A stretch of 64,000 nt of DNA from Phytophthora hibernalis (GCA_012656075.1 JAAKBF010000001.1:496001-560000); one strand, 5' to 3'; shown: positions 20,941 through 33,433, counted from the first letter of the stretch. The notes: generated from the sequence alone by a model not told the origin. A program made the numbers and translations.

Positions 20941-21984
20941 TTCTTCCTTGAATGTGTTGGCACGCTTTTCACTGCGGGCTCGATTAATTATTGAGATCCA
21001 CTTTTATCAAGAAACGTTCTTACATTCTAGCCGTGGCCGTCGTTGGGCCAAACAACAGTATGCAAAGACAAAGCTCGTCGATTCTCTGAAACTCTACGAA
21101 GATCCGCAACAATTAGATTCGGTCTACAGAATCAATGCACTGGATCTGGAAATCAAAACTTTAAATTCTTGTTGCCTGATCCGCGTTGCCAATAACCTGA
21201 ATGAATTGGGAGACCAGAAATGGTCGATCTACCTACGACACAACCGAGAACTGGGATTTTTGGCTGCTGCTTCGCAGGTTTCGACCGCAACTCGCAAAGT
21301 CGTATCAATGTGTACGGTATTCGCCAACAACAAAAATTGCAAAACGGACATTCTAACTCAGCACCCGGGCTCGATCCACCAGTTTGTTGGAAAAGAAAGC
21401 CCAGACTTCGTATCTCACGTCTTCCTGATGCTCGCATGAGACCACCAGCAAATTCCCAAAATGTCAACTGATCGAGCTGCGACTCCTCCTTTTTCAATCC
21501 CACTTGCCAAATCGAAGCTCGACCATCTAGCAACATTAGCCAGGACCTGCTAACATCATTTACCATCATCGCTTGAATAGAATGCAGCAGGAGTCGCGGT
21601 CTTAACCTTGTACTTCGAAGTACTACGTAGTAGTTATTGTTTCGTTGGTATTACCAGTAACCCGTACAGTAACGCAGCTTACACAACCACCTATCGGATG
21701 GATATTCTAGTGAATTAACGAATGGAGCAACGGTGGGTTCTATTTGAACCGATGATGGAAATTGCAACTTCAAACTCGACAGGCAGCGAGTTGAGCGGAT
21801 CCAGATCAGATCAGGTAGGTGCAGAAGGAATGCTTTTACAATCAAATTTGCCTTGGTTTAACGTTAGGATCACTTTAAGGTCGCACCACCGGTGTAGTTG
21901 AAACACTTCGTTACGATAATTCATTGTACTAATCTAGCTAACTAACCGAGTTCTCCCGCTGGAACTAGGTAGAAGTCGCCTCTA
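20941..21984. other. No supported gene
   Basis: A 225-codon plus frame (20762-21439) and a 138-codon minus frame (21153-21569) overlap each other here; neither shows a domain. The minus strand may be further decayed protease sequence. 21608-21625 holds the palindromic motif acttcgaagtacta. Confidence 0.4.
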
Positions 21985-23168
21985 TCAAGACGAATCGGAA
22001 GACGTCAAAGAGAAGTCGCTGCCAGTGCGATATAAAGCTTGCCTCTTCGGAATCATCGTTTGGCTCCTAGCAACTTGCAACGCACTCACATCGAGTGCAT
22101 CCTTGATGCAGACCGGACAAAACGTGACCTTGCGCTTCTCGTACTTGAGATCGAGCTCCATAAAGGTGAGAAGTTTGCGTACACGACACGACCTGCACAC
22201 AGCGTTGAAGCAAAGTTTGCACGATCCACGGGTCGTACTGAGCTTGCCGATTCGGCTATGGTTAACCGAGACCGAGCAACTCACGCACTTGTCGTCGTTG
22301 CGCTTGGTTCCCATTTGCTTCTTCTGGGCGTTGCGGTGCTGCATGATCCACGCCAGCTTCTTCATTTCGCCGCAGTGGGCGTAGTCTGTGCACGCCAAGA
22401 CCATTGATGCAATCGGATGCAACAGAAGCGATTTGATCACTGGGCCACCAGGGTCGCACGCTCCAGTCGCGTACATCTCAACAGCGAGGTCTCGGTCCTG
22501 ACGGAAGAATGCACAAAGGTGGCAGTTGCCACGAACGAGACTAGGGAGTTCAGGAGCTTGGTCCAAAGCAATCGAGTGCTGAATGTGGTAACCAATCTGC
22601 TCTCCGTCCTTCATCCGGAGAATACCCGTGGCCTCCATGTACACGAAATCGCGGTTCTTGACCAGGTTCGTCGAACGTAGCGGCAAATCGAGCTGCATCC
22701 ACTTGAGCACAATTGACTGCAGCGGGTCCTCGGGTGTCGGTTTGACGATGGTATCCAATACCGAGGCACTGCTAATGTCGTCAATGTAGGACGCTTTCAG
22801 ACGCATGAGCTCCAGAGTGGGGCTAATGACGCCAAACATGACGTCCTCCAATTTACCAGGAATGGAGCCCTCGCAGAGAACGATAGGCATGTTGGACGCT
22901 TCTTGTTCTGCACCACGAGCCACCTTGGCGGACTGCCGGTCGCTTTTCTCCTTGGTGTCTCTCTCCGAATGCAGACGTACATCGTCCTTGGTCTTGAAAA
23001 GTTTCCATCGGCCCGTGTCCACCTGGCGGTTTTCGTTGGCGGTGTAGTCTCGGTAGCGGGGAGTTGTTCGTCGATGAAAGTCGTGACGAGTGCCTGGAGC
23101 TCCGCCTTGTCGGCCACAGACAATTCCAAGTTGGGGAACAGGTTCGGAACAAACCGGTCTTTCGCCAT
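21985..23168 (-). CDS. START-like/FYVE-like protein, paralogue 1
   Basis: About 394 residues with one base missing in the G run 23058-23061. Start at 23168 (MAKDRFVPNLFPNLEL). N-terminal helical part (LSVADKAELQALVTTFIDEQ), then a START-like lipid-binding region: VLCEGSIPGKLEDVMFGV, LVKNRDFVYMEATGI, GYHIQHSI, CAFFRQDR. C-terminal cysteine-rich finger: CVSC, CKLCFNAVCRSCRVRK, VTFCPVC. That is the FYVE-type Cys spacing, but the first Cys pair is not followed by the basic RHHCR patch; CRSCRVRK stands in its place. Such proteins are greatly expanded in oomycetes and are thought to work in lipid sensing or membrane trafficking. First of four paralogues on this strand. Confidence 0.82.
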
Positions 23169-24843
23169 CGCAATCAATTGAGTTCGGGTTCGGCGTTGGG
23201 CTCTTACTGCAAATGAGAAAGTGAACTTTGGATGTGGTGTAGTCGAACTGCTTTTGTCTGTCCGCGGCCACACAAACCTCACGGCAGGCTTCCGCCAATC
23301 CAATGCAAACCTATGCGTACAAGTGCAGTCGCAGGCTCGGGATTACCCTTGGATTTGACATCGGCATCTGTACAGATGCAAACCATCACCGTAGGAAATG
23401 GCACTGCTTTCGTGACTTTCGTGTATGATGAGTCCACAATGTGCCTCCTATTATAGAAGCGTTGACTCTCTCTTACATGGTACAACCCAGGTTTCCCCAT
23501 TTGCGGTTGCACTTATGGTCCCATACGATAATACACGTAGGTATCTGTACGAGTCGCGCGTTGGCTGTTGCATCGAGACTTTCGGTTGTTGATCCTGCCT
23601 ATTCTCATGGAAGGCCGAGCTGGCTTTCAATTGAGCAGGTGGCGTGCGAGTCTCGAGAAGGTGAAAAACAATGCAGAGCTTTCGCCAGATTGGGAATGCC
23701 AGCTCTCTGGCAGTCTCGTTGATGCTTCGGCGACGCAGATTGCTTACGCCGTTGTGCAGATTACTCGATGGTAAACACATTTACAGCTGATCCTCTCTGC
23801 TGTGATAGATTTGGGAACCAACATTTTACTACAGTACTGAATGGAGGAATTTGAACTCCATTCAGTGATAAAATAGAAGCAAAAGTGTTCAATAAAAATG
23901 GCGATGGGGCAAGTGGCCCTGGTCCTTAAGCTCATCCGTGCAACATGTAGCCTATTAATACATGATATCGTGGATTACAACTCAGGATATTACACCCTTG
24001 AGGATTATCTGTAGCGTCGCAGCAAGCTGAAGTCTGTCTTCCAGCGTGTGGTTTTAGGTCGCTGCTCCGGTAGACGATGCACGTCACTTCAATTAATGAG
24101 CTTGTCGCTGTTTAGTGTTCAAGGAGCCCAAATATGGAGTTCTTCATTTTTAACATTTCGATCCCGTGTTGAACAGCGTCTGTGCACTGGCAACGACCTA
24201 CATTGTACCTTTACATTGTAAATAAAAGTTTACGCGGCAACCTGGTGGGTTGTAATACAAAATGTAGACTGTCTTGTGTCGCACTTTTGTCGTTGTTTCG
24301 AGCCGTCGGTCTGCGCAACGCCGACCATCCCGATTTGGTAAAGGTTCGACTTCAGAGCTGTCATTTTTCGTGTCGGTGTTTGTGCTGGGCAGCATGAGTC
24401 TCGCTCGGAAGGATATGGTTTTGAGCATTCATCAAGTTGAAGTTTTTAAGCGCCACCGGGTCGTGGTAAATTACCACCTCAGGGGTATACCTGCACACGT
24501 AGTGCCGTGGGCTGCAACTTCTCGAAATGAACATTTAACGAAAACGTCTTGTGTTGAAATACACCGATATAAGTATTTGGTTTTCTACATGTAGCCCAAG
24601 GCTTACCGTTCTCATATTCAATATTTTAACCACCTCGAAATTTACATCGCGAAAACTTCGCATGTACATGTACATGTATACGCAATTCACAACTGCGATG
24701 CACGATCGATCTTCCTGGCGAACTCGCACATTTGAGAATACCTCATACATAGGTACACTGTTGCATTTTCCACCTAGAATCTGACTGGTGAAAGCACAAT
24801 CGATGTTGCAGGATTTCCGAGAAGCTCCAAGATATCGTACATG
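23169..24843. other. Intergenic, no supported gene
   Basis: About 1.7 kb, AT-rich. Contains a hairpin near 23837-23867 (actgaatgga / tccattcagt, perfect 10-bp arms) and a (catgta) run near 24660. Only short featureless ORFs. Confidence 0.5.
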
Positions 24844-24845
24844 TA

Positions 24846-24972
24846 CACCATTTCCCACCCAAGTCTCAAAATTTTCAAATCAAGCTGCAAAATGGGATTT
24901 TGGGTACTAGCGCAAAAGTGCATTTTTCACGTTTTGCAAAATGGATGGGTACACTTTTCAAGCAAACTGCAA
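24846..24972. repeat. Left long terminal inverted repeat
   Basis: Pairs with the reverse complement of about 26205-26336; the first 15 bases are perfect, the middle has indels, the last ~55 are nearly perfect. Confidence 0.82.
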
Positions 24973-24974
24973 AG

Positions 24975-26097
24975 CTAGACTACGCGCCCAGCTTCATGTC
25001 GTCTCCTTCTCTGCTGCGAAGCAGTGACGCAGGCTGTGTCTCTTATAACGCCCACAGGTCGCGCAGTAATCACCGTCTTGCCAAACTCCACTGCCTCCTT
25101 CATCAACTGCATGCGGTGCTCCGTGAACGTGGCATATTCACCACGCACCAAAAACTCTTGCTTTCTCTCGGCCATGAACCGACGCATCTTGGCTTTAAGC
25201 GAGTTCCAGCACCCCTCGATGGGGTTCAGCATCGGACTGTAGGGGCCTAGGCGCAGGACGACGAACTTGTTCAGGTTGACGATGCCATCCGCGGCCAGGA
25301 ACTCGCGCGCCAGCCTCTCCACCTCGCTGTGCGCAGGCGCGTTGTCAGTCACGATCACTACCTTGGCTGGCTGCAGCTCCTCGTACTCCTCCGATCGGAG
25401 AGCAGCGACGAAAAGATCCACCATGAAGCGCGCATTCTCTTGCTTCTTGACAGAGCCCTCATGAGTCTGCAGTAGTACCAACCCGGACCCGCTTAAGACG
25501 CCGCCTTGGACGTGCAGGTTGCTGCCTTTGACGGCGGCAGCTGGACTACAGCGCGCTCTCCAATGCGCGACCAACCTTCATTTCTAGATAAATAAATATT
25601 GAAGTTAGTCTCGTCTTGAAAACCATCATGTTACCCTTCTTGATGTGCTTGTTCAACTCTGCGACGAAGGCCTTGCGCTTCTCCTTGTTGACGCTTGAGT
25701 TCATCGTCTCCTTCTCGATGCGCAGGCGCTTCGTCGAGTAAAGCATGCCCTGGAGCGCGAGATGCACTGACGCCACGCTGACATCGACGCCAAGGTCGGA
25801 GTGGAGACGGTCGCGCAGCTGCTCCAGTGTCATGCGGCAATCCTCGTCGATCAGCTCCTTCAGCTTGCTCATGGCCTCCACCGTCATTTTGACTGAAGAA
25901 GGGCGTAAGCCGCCGCGCTGCTTGGGTTCCGCGCCGGCAGCGAGGACGGCTCGGCGAGCAGTGTGGTAGTTGACGTCGTTGGCGGTGGCCACCCCTCTCC
26001 AGTCCTTGCCTTCTTGGAAGGCGCGAACGACGCGAACCTTTGCTTGGGCCCGCTCGAAGGAAACGCTGGTCTTGGAGGGTGGCGTGGAGCTCGGCAT
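24975..26097 (-). pseudogene. Tc1/mariner-type transposase with frameshifts
   Basis: Start likely at 26097 (MPSSTPPSKTSVSFERAQ). Helix-turn-helix DNA-binding region (VVRAFQEGKDWRGVATAND), second winged-helix part (MTLEQLRDRLHSDLGVDV), then the DDE domain: DETNFNIYLSRNEGW (first Asp), VIVTDNAPAHSEVE (second Asp) and YSPMLNPIEGCWNSLK (Glu). Two one-base losses, near 25610 just before the first catalytic Asp and near 25553, split it. No nonsense codon seen, so if the two shifts are base-calling errors, the element could be intact and active. Confidence 0.82.
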
Positions 26098-26204
26098 TTG
26101 CGGGACTGAGTGCATTGTGTGGAAAGCGGGAGCTCTCGCGGGGCAATTCGCGCGGCAGGCGCCTTGAGTTCGCGCCAAAATGACTGGTGCGAGGGAGTTT
26201 GCAG

Positions 26205-26336
26205 TTTGCCTGAAAAGTGTACCCATCCATTTTGCAAAACATGAAAAATGCACCAATTTTGTTCACTTGAAGTGACCCGGTTTTTATCACTTTGCAGCTT
26301 GGTTTGTAAAACTTGCAAGTAGGGTGGGAAATGGTG
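26205..26336. repeat. Right long terminal inverted repeat
   Basis: Ends agggtgggaaatggtg then TA; inverted partner of 24846-24972. Confidence 0.82.
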
Positions 26337-26338
26337 TA

Positions 26339-27237
26339 GAGTGAACACTATCAGTACATGTATTACAAATTGAGCGACCAACAAAATCGTCCTCGATGCG
26401 TAGAAGCTTGGATGAACTCCATCGATTACGTAAAAGGCTGTAGGCTTCTCGAGGATGTCGTTTTAATTATTTTAAAAATGAACTCGGATCCTCGTACCGG
26501 TATCGTGCGAGAAGATAAGTTACATAGGAGGTCGTCAGCTCTGGAAAGTGACATCAATGGAAAAACGAAAACGAGAAGATAAGTCATGGATTTCATTTTT
26601 TCTGCTCACGTATTCGCACAGTATATCATGGATATCAACACCACCGGTAGACTAAGTGTGCTTTTAACCGACTCCAATTCAAAAGTATGAACGCATCGTC
26701 AATCAATTCATGATTGCCCAACCCGTTGCAATGCTAGTTTTTGTTGTTGGCATCATACATGAACTTCCGACGTAATTACCGGTAATACTTCGACGTACTA
26801 CATGTAAACTAATATATCGCTCGAGTCCTGCACATGGAGTGGAGAAACACTTTTCATTGTGTTGGACTTCGCGGCGAAGAACGTCGCCAATGCCATCTCT
26901 TCTAACGTAATCGGCTACAGAGAAGCGTATACATGTACAGTAGGTGTCTGCATAACGGTTCTCGTTCTTAAAACCCCTTCAATCGAAGCTGCGAATTCAT
27001 TTCAAAAGCAAGAATCACAGCGAAACACGTCTTACAAATCGGAGAAACAGCTTCCGCTCCGAAAAAGCACCTTCACATTCATTTGGAGCTTTAAAAAATC
27101 TTCACTTTGGGACGCACCACACTCGGTATTTCCAATGACGTATTTATTGTATTCATAATCGTTTTGGTCCCTCCCGAATCCGGCTAGCTAGCAGCTCCTG
27201 GATAGTAAATATTTGACGACTTCATTTGATTGAGATG
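26339..27237. other. Intergenic, no supported gene
   Basis: About 900 bp. Two TACCGGTA palindromes (near 26496 and 26778). A 99-codon frame at 26859-27158 has no recognisable feature. Confidence 0.45.
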
Positions 27238-28442
27238 TCAGGGAAGGAGGTTGAGGTAGCGCTTGGAATCTAATGAACCCCATTCATCGTCGCGGTCTGA
27301 ACTTGAAGGTGAGCTTGCTCCAGTCGGGCCACTGCTCCATGGTGTCGGTTCATAAAGTCTGACGTCAGTATGTTCCCCACACGCGACAACGCGCGAGCTC
27401 GTCCGAGCTGCTTCGTCCAGGCAGTAGGTGCAAAACCACAACTTCTTCGGGACTAAATCTCCAACTCGAGACACGAACCCCAGCTCGACCTTCAACCTGC
27501 ATTTCGTGCACAGTCCGCGTTTGCAAAGAGCACGCCCCGATCCCGTTGGCAAATATCCGGGCCTTTGTCCACATCCGATGCACTTGGGGTCTCCACGGAT
27601 GAAGTGGGGCCCGTGTCGCGCGTCCTCAATAACCACGCCAGTTTCTTCAGACGAGCGCAGTGAACCTGTTTTCTAGCAGAAACGAGCGCCGTTGCACAGT
27701 ACTTGGTACCAATAGCTCGAGCGATGCGGCCTCCCGAATTCACCGACGCTCGTACAAAAGGTCAACCTGGCTGTGGTTTCGCTGCCTGTACAGCCCACAA
27801 ACCGACATCGTACCGCGAACATTGTCACCAACCTTGGGTGTCTGTGGGAAATGCACCGAGTGGAGGAGATGGTAGCCGATCAATTCACCGTCGCTCAATT
27901 TGGTGAAACCTGTGGCCTCCATGTAGACAAAGTCGCGTTTTTCATGACGGAACGGACGATAGGAGGTTGGTAGCCTTCGACCCACTTGACAGTGAGAGAT
28001 TGGAACGGGGTGGTAGCTGACGGACTTTCGATCGTCGCCAACACAGCTCCGTTGGCAAATTGATCTCCCGCGTAGAAGTACTTGAGACGCATCGCTTCGA
28101 CCGTGAGGGTCATCAATCCGTACATGGCGTCGTCCAACGAGCCTTCCATGTGGCCCACCGCTAGAAGTGCAGGCAAGTCCGCCATGTCGGAAGGGTCCTG
28201 TTGGTTCACGAAGCCTGGGTCTTCGACGGGGTTGACCCTTTAACTTCCGAAAAGACCCGCACTTTCTCACGCTGCAGAATCGGTTTCCAGCGCTTGTCGT
28301 CGAGGTGTTCATTGTCTTCGTGCAGGTATCGTTCGTAGCTCTCGACTTGGTGTTGAACGAAAACATGAGCGAGCTCCTTCAGGTACGCAGCGTCACCGTG
28401 CGACAGCGAAAGCGGGTGGAAGGGACTCGCCCCACTTGCCAT
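27238..28442 (-). CDS. START-like/FYVE-like protein, paralogue 2
   Basis: About 402 residues after filling four one-base gaps (G run 28228-28231, T run 27938-27942, A run 27756-27759, G run 27606-27609); the corrected length is an exact codon multiple. Start 28442 (MASGASPFHPLSLSHGDAAY) aligns with the starts of paralogues 3 and 4. Helical N-terminus with VFVQHQVESYERYL, START-like core (ALLAVGHMEGSLDDAMYGL, RDFVYMEATGFTKLSDG, GYHLLHSVHFPQTP), then FYVE-like finger CIGCGQRPG, CKRGLCTKCRLK, LWFCTYC. The frame is open upstream of 28442, so a longer N-terminus cannot be excluded. Same role as the other three. Confidence 0.78.
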
Positions 28443-28679
28443 CGTGATGACCGACCGACTCGCGCTCGATCCGGCGGAAGCTGCTGTGGCGAGCGAACGA
28501 GGGTAGCGGGCGAGTGTACCGTATTGCTCCATGCTCTGAAGCGCGGCCGTGACTCCATTTTCCATGGAGATTGGGAGCAGCAATTCCTGCGCGGCATCAT
28601 CGGACCAGCAGATCCGTGGAGACTGCACGGTTCCCGACAACGGGAACCTCGAGTCGGAGCAAACTTGAGGCAAACGCTT

Positions 28680-28877
28680 TCATCCTTTGCCCGAAAGCAA
28701 CTGGTGCGTGTCATGCTGTACATTGTCCTCTTTCACCGTAGCACTGCGTCCACCAGCAAGAATATCTGCGAGCTCTCCGACAGACATATCGTAGCGGGTG
28801 ATCTTGAAGTCCTCACTTTTACTATTCACAACGTCACGGAGCGACTTGTTTACCGCTGATCCCCGTCCTGCCGCCAT
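28680..28877 (-). CDS. Small hypothetical ORF
   Basis: 66 codons from ATG at 28877. Hydrophilic and charged, with EDFKITRYDMSVGELADILA looking like an amphipathic helical segment. Not recognised. It sits between two START-FYVE paralogues on the same strand and might be an upstream exon of paralogue 2, but no convincing splice pair was identified. Real or not is undecided. Confidence 0.3.
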   Translation of the reverse strand: MAAGRGSAVNKSLRDVVNSKSEDFKITRYDMSVGELADILAGGRSATVKEDNVQHDTHQLLSGKG

Positions 28878-28941
28878 GGCAACGCAGCATCCCATTTCAA
28901 AGAATCTTAGGTGGCTACGCTTCAAAGCGCGTTGCAAAGTT

Positions 28942-30203
28942 TCAGGAGCTCAAGGCGCTCGGACGAAGCACTACGACGTTCGGGTCGGACGCAGTTAACC
29001 CCTCGAGGTGTGCGGTTAGACGATGTCTACGCTTTGAACGGCGTTCTTTTGGTACAGTGACTCCGAATTCGTCGCAAGCAAGAGCTCGGGCGTCCAGGTT
29101 CATGGCGTTGGCAGCGCAAGGCTGGCAGAAGCGCATCGTGTGCTTAGTCACGCCACCAGTCCACGAAATGAAGTGCAGCGATTTCTTGACCTTACAGGCA
29201 GGACACATCGGCCTCGAACACAGTGCACACGAGTCGCTTCTGCTCAGTAGAGAAGTGCTCTCGCTGCAGGTAGAGCAGACGCCGCGGACTTCTCGGCTAC
29301 CGGAGCTTGAACTGCTGCTAGATGTACTGGTCGTTGAAGTGGAGCGTGTTCGACCAGACACCACCCACGCGAGCTTCTTCGCCAGTGCACAGTCCAGTAG
29401 GTTTTGTGCGGACACCAACGCCGTGGCGCCGTACTTGATAGCAATCGCCGGTGCAACATGACCACCGGGGTTTGCAGTAGTTTTGGTGAACACCTCCACC
29501 ACGCCGTCACTATGTTGTTTGTAGAATGCACACACTGCCATGTGTGCCCTTATATTCCCGTTGATTGCTTTCGCGCCGGGGAATGTCACCGAGTGCATCA
29601 CATGGTAACCTACTCGTTCGCCGTCTGCGAGTTCGGTGATCCCTGTAGCCTCCATGAACACAAAGTCTCGGTTCTTGACAATCGGCCGGAGAATGAACGG
29701 GTGGTCACCTTCGAACCACTTGAGCGTGTGCGAGCGGAACGGGTCGCTCAACGTCGGTCTCTCAGCGTTGCGAGCACTAGACAAGTTGCAAACTTGTCAC
29801 CTACGTACGAAGACTTGACGCGCATGGAGTCCGCGGTCGGGTTCAAGACCCCATACATGACGTCGTTTAACGAACCTTTGATCGTTCCCAGGAGCAGCAG
29901 TGTCGGCATCTCGGCCAATGCAGTGCACACGTCTGTGTCGCTGCCGGACTTGAACAAGTTTCGCCTTGGTCCTCGTTCGCTTGCATTGCTGTTCTTTCTC
30001 AACTGCTGAGAAAAGACGTGCAGGGTGTCACGCTGTGTGTTCAGCTTCCATTGCGTCGGATCCAGTCGTCGCTGGTCTTGATGGACGAACGTGTCGAACG
30101 CCAGTGCGTGTTCATGAATCAACAGTCTCACGAGTTCTTGCAGCCACTCAGTGTCGGTGCACGACAAGTGCAGCGGACCAAACGGACTTGACGGTGTTAC
30201 CAT
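28942..30203 (-). CDS. START-like/FYVE-like protein, paralogue 3
   Basis: About 420 residues with one base missing near 29761-29766. Start chosen at 30203 (MVTPSSPFGPLHLSCTDTEW) by alignment with paralogues 2 and 4; the frame extends upstream to another Met at 30338. Helical N-terminus (LQELVRLLIHEHALAFDTFV), START-like core (LLLLGTIKGSLNDVMYGV, KNRDFVFMEATGITELADG, GYHVMHSVTFPG), a poly-Ser linker, and a FYVE-like finger: CSTC, CALCSRPMCPACKVKKSL, MRFCQPC. Basic patch KERRSKRRHR near the C-terminus. Confidence 0.82.
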
Positions 30204-31296
30204 GGTCGTAGATGCAGGCCACAACGGAAGTTGATAAATGGAGACGTCAACGCGCGAAGATTCATGTTCCGAGCGGTGAGCGTTCGTCTGCCTTGGATCC
30301 ATTTCCATGGTCGTCAACCATGAATCCACGTCGGCCAACTCTCCACCGAGGTGTCCGATTTTCGCACGTGATCAGCCAGCGGCTGCATGGATTGATTTCG
30401 TTGACATCACCGACTGCGAGGCGAGCTCGTTGTTGGCAAAGGGCCCAGTTAGTATTTCAACAACGACGGACTGCAGGCGCCTGGCATCGTGGTGAGCGGA
30501 TAGTGCCCATCTGGAATGTTGCTTGAGCTGCCGATCTTCCAGAAGGGTTCACTTCAACAAGGAACCCGATCTACTGCCTTCAAGTGAAGCAGAATGCATT
30601 CTGGTCGACCATGGCGGCCTAGCTGGAAGTATGGTACATGTATCTGCTCCCATCTGAGTCTCGATGCGAGACGAACTGGTCCCACGTTTCGGTGAAGCGT
30701 TCATAAGGTACCATGCACAACATATTCTAGCCATGCAACATGCATTCATGGCGTGTCGAAGCAAGCATCTACTGGTAGTACAATGTTTGTATTTTCAAAG
30801 GAGAATAATTTGAGAGCGTGCGAGGAGAATCAGGTGCTTCAAACGCTGCATGGCTCTTTCAATCAACACACAAAACGCCTGAAGTCCTAAACTTAAAACG
30901 GCGTTATCCTTAGCAGCAATGAAGCCCGGCCTTGAGGATAAGACGCGTCGAGCCAAAAGCCAACGGATCCACGAACCACAGGCGATCGAGAACTTGGCAT
31001 GGTTCAACTCTGAAAGCACAAGAAGTTGCAACACGTAGACAACGGTAATTTGGAGCGCGCGAAAATAGTCGAGATGCACCAACTTGTCTTGAGGTACGTC
31101 CTCGCCACCGTGTCGATCTTGTCCCTCCTATTGATAGAGTTGAGCATGACACGGAGGTGACTTTGATGCTTCAATTGAAGCTTCAATGGCGGTGTGCAGC
31201 TTGTCAACGCTGACGCTGATGGTCGCTAACAAAATCCGCCGACCACCAAGTCACTTGTCAATACCCCACGTCGCCGACAACAACTTCGACTGAAGG
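30204..31296. other. Intergenic between divergent genes
   Basis: About 1.1 kb separating START-FYVE paralogue 3 (minus) and the serine protease (plus). Short ORFs only. Must contain both promoters. Confidence 0.5.
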
Positions 31297-33433
31297 ATGC
31301 ACGACGTGATGGTATCGACAACGCACCATCGCCTGGATACCGAACCTGCAAGCGATGGTACCGGTAGTGAACGCCGTCATCGCGCGCTGGGTTTTACGGG
31401 CTTGGTCACGTTGCTGATGATGGCGACCTATGCTGCTACCCCACTGGGTGAAGGCAGCAATATGCGCAGCTCAACCTTCACGACGATGCAAACGGACGAC
31501 TTGGCAGGTTCTGCAGAAAGTGGAGCGACCGTAGCACCAGTTTACATTGACGACTCGGGGACGATCTCCGCAACTTCGAACTCGAGTGAGTCCAGGCTGC
31601 GCACCGTGAACATTGGCATGGGCTGCCCGGAGTTTGAGATTGCCTTCGACAGCGCAACCCCCGGCAGCTCCACGCCATTTCGCTCGTTCACACTTACGAA
31701 GGGTACCGGATACGCCTATGTCGCTCTGCACTTGAGCAAACTCTGGATGCCTCCTGGTGTCTCCGTAGTGCTTCGCGCAGTGGAAGGCTTTGATACTCCG
31801 GACCGCACTTTGAACCTCTCAACAAGCTACCCGAGCAGCCGGCCGTATGACAACGTTCTTGCATCACCCGTTCTCTCGAAGGAGTTCCGTCTCGAATTCT
31901 ACCGCAACGCTGGAAGTCCCAACACCACCGAAACTGACCCCGACCTAATCGCAGACACCTTCAGCGTGACCGACTCTGACTTGAAATGCTTTGGCTTCGT
32001 AGTAGACTCGTACTATTACGTCCTCCTGGACAACGACAACCCGATTGTGGCCACCGACGAGTCGATCTGCGCCGCTGACAACACGAAAGAAGCCATTTGC
32101 TACTATGCCGACGAGACAACGCGCACCGCGTACTTGGCTGCTCGATCGGTTGCTAGACTACTCATCCCGAAAGGTTCTGGTGCGTCAGCAGGGTGCACAG
32201 GCTGGTTGCTGGGAAACCAAGGACACATCATGACCAATTACCACTGCGTATCCACGGACGACGAAGCAAGCGGCACCACCGTTGAGTTCATGGCGGAAGC
32301 GGATGTGTGCAGTGATAGCGTTTCGTGCAAATCATGGGGGCTTGTTCGGGCAAGACTGTAGCAGTGAACGTCGAGCTCGTGCACGCTGATGAGGAGTTGG
32401 ACTACGCTCTGTTGAAGTTGCCGTCGGATGGAGAGCAGATCGCTGGGACGTACGGATATCTGCGCTTGAAGACTCGCGCCGGCGTGGTGGGCGAACAGGT
32501 TTACATTCCTCAGCACCCGCTGTACCAGGGCAAGCGAATGGCGGTAGTGGACGACTACGCGAATAACGTGGCACTGACAAGTCTGACCGCCAGTTCCTGC
32601 GGCGCGACGGGATACTCGTACAGCGGAGATACACAGAGCGGATCGTCGGGTTCACCAGTGCTGTCCTTCTCTGACCATGGAGTCGTGGCACTGCACCACT
32701 GCGGCGAAATGTGCGCGAACACGGGCATTCCGGCGATGAACATTATTGCCGACTTGAAGGCAAACGGTATCGACATGTCCGAGTTCGACGGTGTTGACGA
32801 TGGATCAAACCCGATTGCCAACGCAGTTCGCTTCCCGGCGTACACTCCGCCCGCACCCGAGACTGTGCTTCCTTTGACGCCGCGCTTGACCTTTGACGGT
32901 GCCATTATCCTCGCTTCGGGTTACGTCAGCATCGACACTGTCCTGTTCACGCTTAAAAGTGACAGTGATATCTCCTTCGACGTGCGCTCTGTTGAGATCG
33001 CGGATAACGACACCTTTTACGACCTGAACGGTGACTGTCGCGCTTCATACCTCGATTCCATGATCTACCTGTTCCCTCAAGGAGACTCGAACGCCGTCTT
33101 CACCGTTGACGACAGTCTAACCGATATAGGAACCATCGATGGCTCTGTCAGCTATCGTGACCCGTACAAACGCACCTTCCTCAAGCAGGGCTCGTACAGA
33201 CTTGTCATTGCCCCGACTGGTGCAAGTGAGGATGATGCCCTCGCCGGCAAAACGAAAGCTGACTACCCCCAGAGCTCTACACGTGCCGCACCCGCGGCTC
33301 ATACGGCTCATACAGACTTCAGATCTCAAGCACCATCGGTAACGACCCGTTCGCTTTTACGAGTCTGCCGGCAGTAGTGGCCATCAATCCGGCGTTGTGT
33401 CAGAAGACAGCCGACGCGATCTGCTCAAACTAA
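31297..33433 (+). CDS. Trypsin-like (Glu-C-type) serine protease with large N-terminal domain
   Basis: About 712 residues after filling two one-base gaps (G run 32336-32340, C run 33266-33270); the corrected frame ends at 33433 with a Cys-containing tail (NPALCQKTADAICSN). Start at 31297; an internal hydrophobic stretch ALGFTGLVTLLMMATYAA (about 31-48) should be a signal anchor or late signal peptide. Residues ~90-270 form a beta-rich domain (FRSFTLTKGTGYAYVALHLS). The chymotrypsin fold has all three catalytic residues: His in TNYHCV, Asp in LDYALLKL, Ser in SGSSGSPVLS. A second beta-rich domain follows (DLNGDCRASYLD). Likely secreted or surface endopeptidase; substrate unknown. Remnant of a paralogue at 20647-20940. 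Confidence 0.8.

Larger units (their letters stand above)
24846..26336 (-). mobile_element. Tc1/mariner-superfamily element
   Basis: 1491 bp, bounded by TA on both sides (24844-24845, 26337-26338). Terminal inverted repeats of roughly 130 bp start CACCATTTCCCACCC; their inner half is best conserved (tgcaaaatggatgggtacac on both arms). One minus-strand transposase lies inside. Confidence 0.88.

Noticed and set aside
20762..21439. 225-codon plus-strand ORF
   Set aside because: Its 5' part is antisense to the protease remnant and the rest has no recognisable feature.
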